Source: Liopterus haemorrhoidalis (taxonomy: Eukaryota > Arthropoda > Insecta > Coleoptera > Dytiscidae). Taken from it: a DNA stretch of 64,000 bases. The notes beneath the pieces were generated by a model. It made no database searches and was not told where the DNA came from. It worked only from the letters and a program-made list of their open reading frames with translations. Positions 60,135 to 64,000 of this stretch are shown piece by piece; positions within the stretch are counted from its first letter, which is position 1, and every line of letters begins with the position of its first letter. The position numbers and the translations under genes are program-made. The stretch covers positions 180,980,071-181,044,070 of the forward strand of contig OZ020611.1 in NCBI GenBank assembly GCA_963971575.1, written 5' to 3'.

Positions 60135-61160
60135 TGACTTTCCGAGAATTAAATTTTATAATTTGCAATTACCTTGTGAGCTTTTTTATCGCGTGCGCGA
60201 TATTGCAATAATTTATATATTCCAAGTTATTTAAAGTTATTTTTTATCATGCAAAATAAAATTAAATTATTTTGAATACACCTAACGTTTGTGTAAAGCT
60301 AAGTATTAAATAAATGTCCTTGCTTGCAAATTCCGATCCCTGGACCAAAACACGCTTGTGTAGATCATCGCCCTCCAGTCAGTATTGGGATTGGCGGGTC
60401 TTAGCGCACTTGTTCCGCTTTATCCACTAGAGTCGCAGTTGCCTGAACTGTACAGCCTCTGACATTGAATTAGTTAAATTAGTTGAATTCCAAATATCGG
60501 ATCTACTGGAATTATCTTTCCACCGCCAGATTTTTCTCGTCTACTAAGCAAGATATAGCTCCTAGGTTCCAGGCAAACCAGATTTTACTATAAAATTTTT
60601 CCATAGAGAAAATCATCTAGTTGAACAAATTATATAATAGAAAAAAATGCCCCATATACGTGGATCCTTTTACGAATTTTTTTTGTTAAGTTTGTCAGTA
60701 CTGCTAACGTTAAGCTTGTCGACCTAATTTTCTGTGTTTTAGGATAGACTTGACTCTTTTAGAAGGGAAAAAGACACCATCCTCGTCTGTATATTGGTAA
60801 TCTCCAACATACTAATTTTCTCGAGTTGCTCTGATTTGTAGGTGCATTTGGTATAATTTCCAAGACTTTATACCATAAGGGTTGGAATGGCGACGTGTGA
60901 ATTCAACTTAATTGCCAAGTTTTTAACAGTTCAAGACAGAAATAGGAGGTCAGTAAAGTCTTGTCAAAATTTGACAATACGAATAGCATCCTACTGTCTT
61001 TATCTTAGAGAATAATGTAACCTGAAATTTGGATAGAGATATCAGTTAAGAAAAGATCTAGCAATTATTAGTGCAAAAATACCTTAAAAGATATAAATAA
61101 CATACAAGATGACATCAGAGTAATATAGTGAATTTGTGTGAAAACAAAAAATTATCCCAG
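60135..61160. other. Unassigned region
   Basis: No gene was recognised. A less AT-rich patch at 60330-60460 does not fold into an obvious tRNA. Confidence 0.35.
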
Positions 61161-61164
61161 TTTA

Positions 61165-61260
61165 TCTTGGCAGATCTGGATAGCGCAGAGATACTGACCC
61201 TGCTTCGTGTATTAAAGGTCTCGTATTCGAATCCCTACCAGGATATTTGGATTCGTCATA
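61165..61260 (+). repeat. tRNA-like SINE head
   Basis: CTTGGCAGATCTGGATAGCG followed by GTATTCGAATCCC (B box, 61223-61235) and CTACCAGGA has a tRNA-like layout. No long body or A tail is evident. Confidence 0.5.
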
Positions 61261-62025
61261 ACCTCTTCTTAAATAAAATTTAATAACAATGAACAATCTA
61301 AAAAACAACTCTATACTAATCGTTAAATACAAAGAATTTAAACAAAAAGACAGAAATTCAAATTGATATAGAAATTGACTGGACAAACCTTAAAAGAGGG
61401 TACTTAATAGTAGAAGAGGAATTGTGTGCGATATAAAAGTCTAAAAAAAAACTAAACCCAGTTGATATTTCCAAAGAAGAGAGACATAACTAAAAAAAAA
61501 AAAAATTAACCTTGTCTGACGAATAGTGATTGAAAACAAATTTTAACCATCCGATAAAAAAGAAAAAATCCCGTTCAAAGCATGAAATTCCAATGTGGGA
61601 TCGAAAGCACTTCAGTAGACAGATCAATGTGTTTAATTGAATATTTCATCAGGTAAGATATATCTCTTTCACTTGAAATAATTGAAATTATTCGGCTGAC
61701 TTGACTGTATTATGCATCAGATACATATAGACAGACGTGTAGATGGGTTAGTAATCTTGGTAAATCGATCGTAATTCCTTTTGGATTATTGGAATCCTTG
61801 TTAATTATAGACGGAAATTTTGAAATAGATCTTCCTATCAGACGAAAGATGATATTAGTTGGTATCTATCTATGAAAGGAATACATACATTTTTCAGATA
61901 AGATGAGAAAATTGAAGGATTTGTTCATGTAAGCATGAGAGAGGCAGTACTAAATTCTAAAAAACAAAACACTCACCGACAAAAAAAGTCATTGAAATTA
62001 TTATGTTAAATGCCTTTTATTGAAT
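61261..62025. other. Unassigned spacer
   Basis: AT-rich, with no gene or repeat family recognised. Confidence 0.35.
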
Positions 62026-62814
62026 TATGAGTTTTACTATAGGGTGTAGTGAGATGAAAAAATGGTATACCGAGTTATCAAAACTTTATTAATTTTCAAA
62101 TTTTGGTACACTTAACTGTAATGCCAATGCACAAATAAGAGTGGCACAAAAAGCTTAATGAGGAGTGTTATCTCCTCGAACTCTCAATACTTTTCAGAGA
62201 TGCTTGAGCATACTTTGAATGAAGCTAGTCATCTCTACTATCCGATGGTTTTTCTATTCTCCTCCGAGAGCTGAAGGTTTGAGTCACTGGTGCCCGATAT
62301 ATAACGTGTTATTCAAGGGTATCTCAAAGGTTTCTGATTGGATTTACTTCTGAGCTGGAACTTGAGCACCGTAATTGACTAATTCCCACTTCATCAAGAG
62401 CTATGGTCACAATTCTCGCTACAAGTGGACGTTAATTGTTGGGCATTAAGGTAAATTTATTGCCAATATATGAAAAATTATGTATAGGGTGGTCTAAACA
62501 GTCTTAGATGTGCTTTTCTGCAGTCAAAACACCGTTCTTAATAAAAACAAGCTCGGCATAAGAGTCAATGCACTCTAATGCTTGTCTAAATCATAATTTT
62601 ACTACCACCGCATGGATATGTTATATTTGCGCTTTCAGTGCGACCTTTTTACATTTAAGTGGGGGGATCCTTTGATTACATTTTAATTCAATCAGTAACA
62701 ATCTAGCACTCGAACCAACCGTGTTTCGGGTTAATATTCGTCCACTCAGCGCGACCTGTAGCGACCCTGCTTCGGTCTCTTTTGCATTGTTGCAGTTTAC
62801 GTCTCGTGTCTTAG

Positions 62815-63575
62815 TGTTTGTTCTATGTTAATTTGCGAATACAGCTTGGACTTATTAAGTATATCAAACGCGGCTGTGTGTCCAACCTTTCCATTCAGAT
62901 ATTTAAATAGCCTTCCGAAGTACTGTAGCACCAGTCAAATGTTTGTAGAGAATAGGATAACAGATAGTTGGGGTATGTTGCGTAAACGAATTTATTCTTT
63001 ACGCAGCAGACTGTGGCTGTCAACCAACAAATTTGTTATAAATTGTATTGATAACGATGCTGTCTTCAGCAACTACTGGTGCAGACTATTCGTACCTAAA
63101 TAAATCTGTGATTTGTATTGGTATGCGGCCGTCCAAACCAGTAGTTGAAATTGTATGTCTTAGGCCCGGTCTTTCCACCTTCAGATAAAGTTTCAGGTAA
63201 CTATCTGACAGAAAAGGTAATTTGTAACTTCATCTGCTGAATAAATGTCAATACCAGTCAGTGAATCCAATACGTCAGTCTCATTATCTGTTAGATAACT
63301 ATCCGATAGATACATTTGTATAGAAAGAAGGGATGACATTTACTCAGCAGATGAAGTTACAAATAACCTTATCTGTCAGATAGTTACCTGGAACTTTATC
63401 TGAAGGTGGAAAAACCGGGCCTAAATGTATTTATTATTTTGTTATCTTGTCTATTTTGTTATATTGTATTACTTGTCTATATGTTATTATGTATGGTTTA
63501 TATCTGTTTTTGTAATTTTTGGCCTAGTTGCCGGCAAATAAATTAATAATAATAATAATAATAAACATACTTTCA
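62815..63575 (+). mobile_element. LINE 3' end with TAA tail
   Basis: The segment contains a short open frame (62825-63103, unrecognised, ending LFVPK). It finishes TTGCCGGCAAATAAATTAAT followed by AATAATAAT units (63541-63563), a 3' end common to insect LINEs. It interrupts the Tc1-like relic. Confidence 0.6.
63163..63421. mobile_element. TA-flanked MITE with about 90-bp inverted repeats
   Basis: GGCCCGGTCTTTCCACCTTC on the left is inverted at 63402-63421, and the match continues through GATAAAGTTTCAGGTAACTA for roughly 90 bases. TA lies on both sides (63161-63162 and 63422-63423). It is inserted in the LINE 3' region. Confidence 0.9.
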
Positions 63576-64000
63576 ATGCTTTTAGAACATGGGTTTAGTT
63601 GCGTCCAGTAGTCCAAAGACTCTTGGACGAACTGCATTTTTTTAACTCAACGATTTACGAGTGAAACCGGACAAGATCTAGGTCTTCTGGATACAAGCCC
63701 TTGTTTCTGCTACTTTATTTGGACAATTCGTGGTTATATTATTAAATTTCGATCTTCTTGACGTGCGAGAAAATGAAATGGCAAGTAATGATCTCGTGGA
63801 GCAGCTAGGATAAGGGATAGGTCATCTCGAGAGCTTGTGGCTCGTGGATGACCTGAACCTAGTTGTACTGTGTAGCGACCAGTTCGTTGAAGACGCTTTA
63901 TAGCGTAATAAATACCGCGGTCATTTTCAGGTAACGATGCAGCTCGTGAAATATCTTCGGACCGCATTTTTATTTTCTTGAACAAAAAACACTTGCAGAA

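Larger units (their letters stand above)
62030..63985 (-). pseudogene. Tc1-like transposase relic split by a LINE tail
   Basis: The minus strand from 63985 reads MRSEDISRAASLPENDR, TGRYTVQLGSGHPRATSSRD, the paired-type DNA-binding region with the GRPR-like hook. After the insertion (about 62815-63575) the relic resumes with RKLQQCKRDRSRVATGRAEW. Downstream, ARIVTIALDEVGI and then SEVNPIRNLWDTL-like sequence correspond to the HvARxxxxxLxxxGI and SPDLNPIEHLWDxL region of Tc1-like proteins. Many stops occur. The N-terminal end reaches almost to the window edge. Confidence 0.75.

Noticed and set aside
61165..61260. Functional tRNA gene
   Set aside because: A B box is present but a full cloverleaf and matched acceptor stem are not evident; it fits a SINE head better.

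Overview
This is a eukaryotic, strongly AT-rich intergenic window, most likely from an insect. The evidence is its mobile elements: mariner, pogo, Tc1-like and hAT DNA transposons, Helitrons, Jockey- and RTE-type LINEs, tRNA-derived SINEs, and an errantivirus-like (gypsy-group) LTR element with a baculovirus-F-type envelope gene. I cannot fix the insect order. I found no convincing host protein-coding gene, rRNA or intact tRNA gene. The longest intact reading frame is the 619-codon envelope frame of the LTR element; nearly every other readable protein segment is a transposase, reverse transcriptase or helicase remnant.

Layout. 1-430 is a near-perfect inverted duplication. 1.3-9 kb holds a SINE-like unit, several LINE relics and two unnamed inverted-repeat elements. 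9.6-11.3 kb holds a hAT element with ATCGATG arrays beside a hairpin-ended dispersed repeat. 11.3-18 kb is mostly unassigned, with one helicase-like coding relic. 18.2-19.25 kb is an unnamed element studded with ACATACAAC. 21-24.2 kb has two internally deleted mariners, one inserted in a PIF1/Helitron-type helicase relic. 25.9-27.9 kb has a pogo deletion derivative and a second DNA transposon. 29.5-32.2 kb has a hAT transposase pseudogene carrying a SINE, a hAT element with GAGTCG arrays, and a truncated SINE.

32.5-39.3 kb is a head-to-tail Helitron dimer, each unit filled with a minisatellite of about 290 bp, inserted in the reverse-transcriptase region of a LINE. 40.5-45.9 kb contains a TTAA-flanked MITE, two SINEs with clear target duplications and a 5'-truncated LINE with a 13-bp duplication. 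46.9-51.9 kb is a recent LTR element: its two 1027-bp LTRs look identical, gag and most of pol are missing, and env is retained. It sits inside a foldback element whose other arm preserves the empty site. 54.6-56 kb is a LINE followed by two LINE tails ending in long ATT arrays. 57.9-60.1 kb has a terminal-inverted-repeat element with a transposase tail, and a third hAT element with CGGTT-type arrays. 62-64 kb is a Tc1-like element interrupted by a LINE tail that itself carries a MITE.

The sequences do not form a pathway. What links them is nesting, which gives a readable order of insertions, and three recurrent designs: hAT elements with CAGGG-type ends and array-filled subtermini, deletion-derived DNA transposons, and a SINE family present three times.
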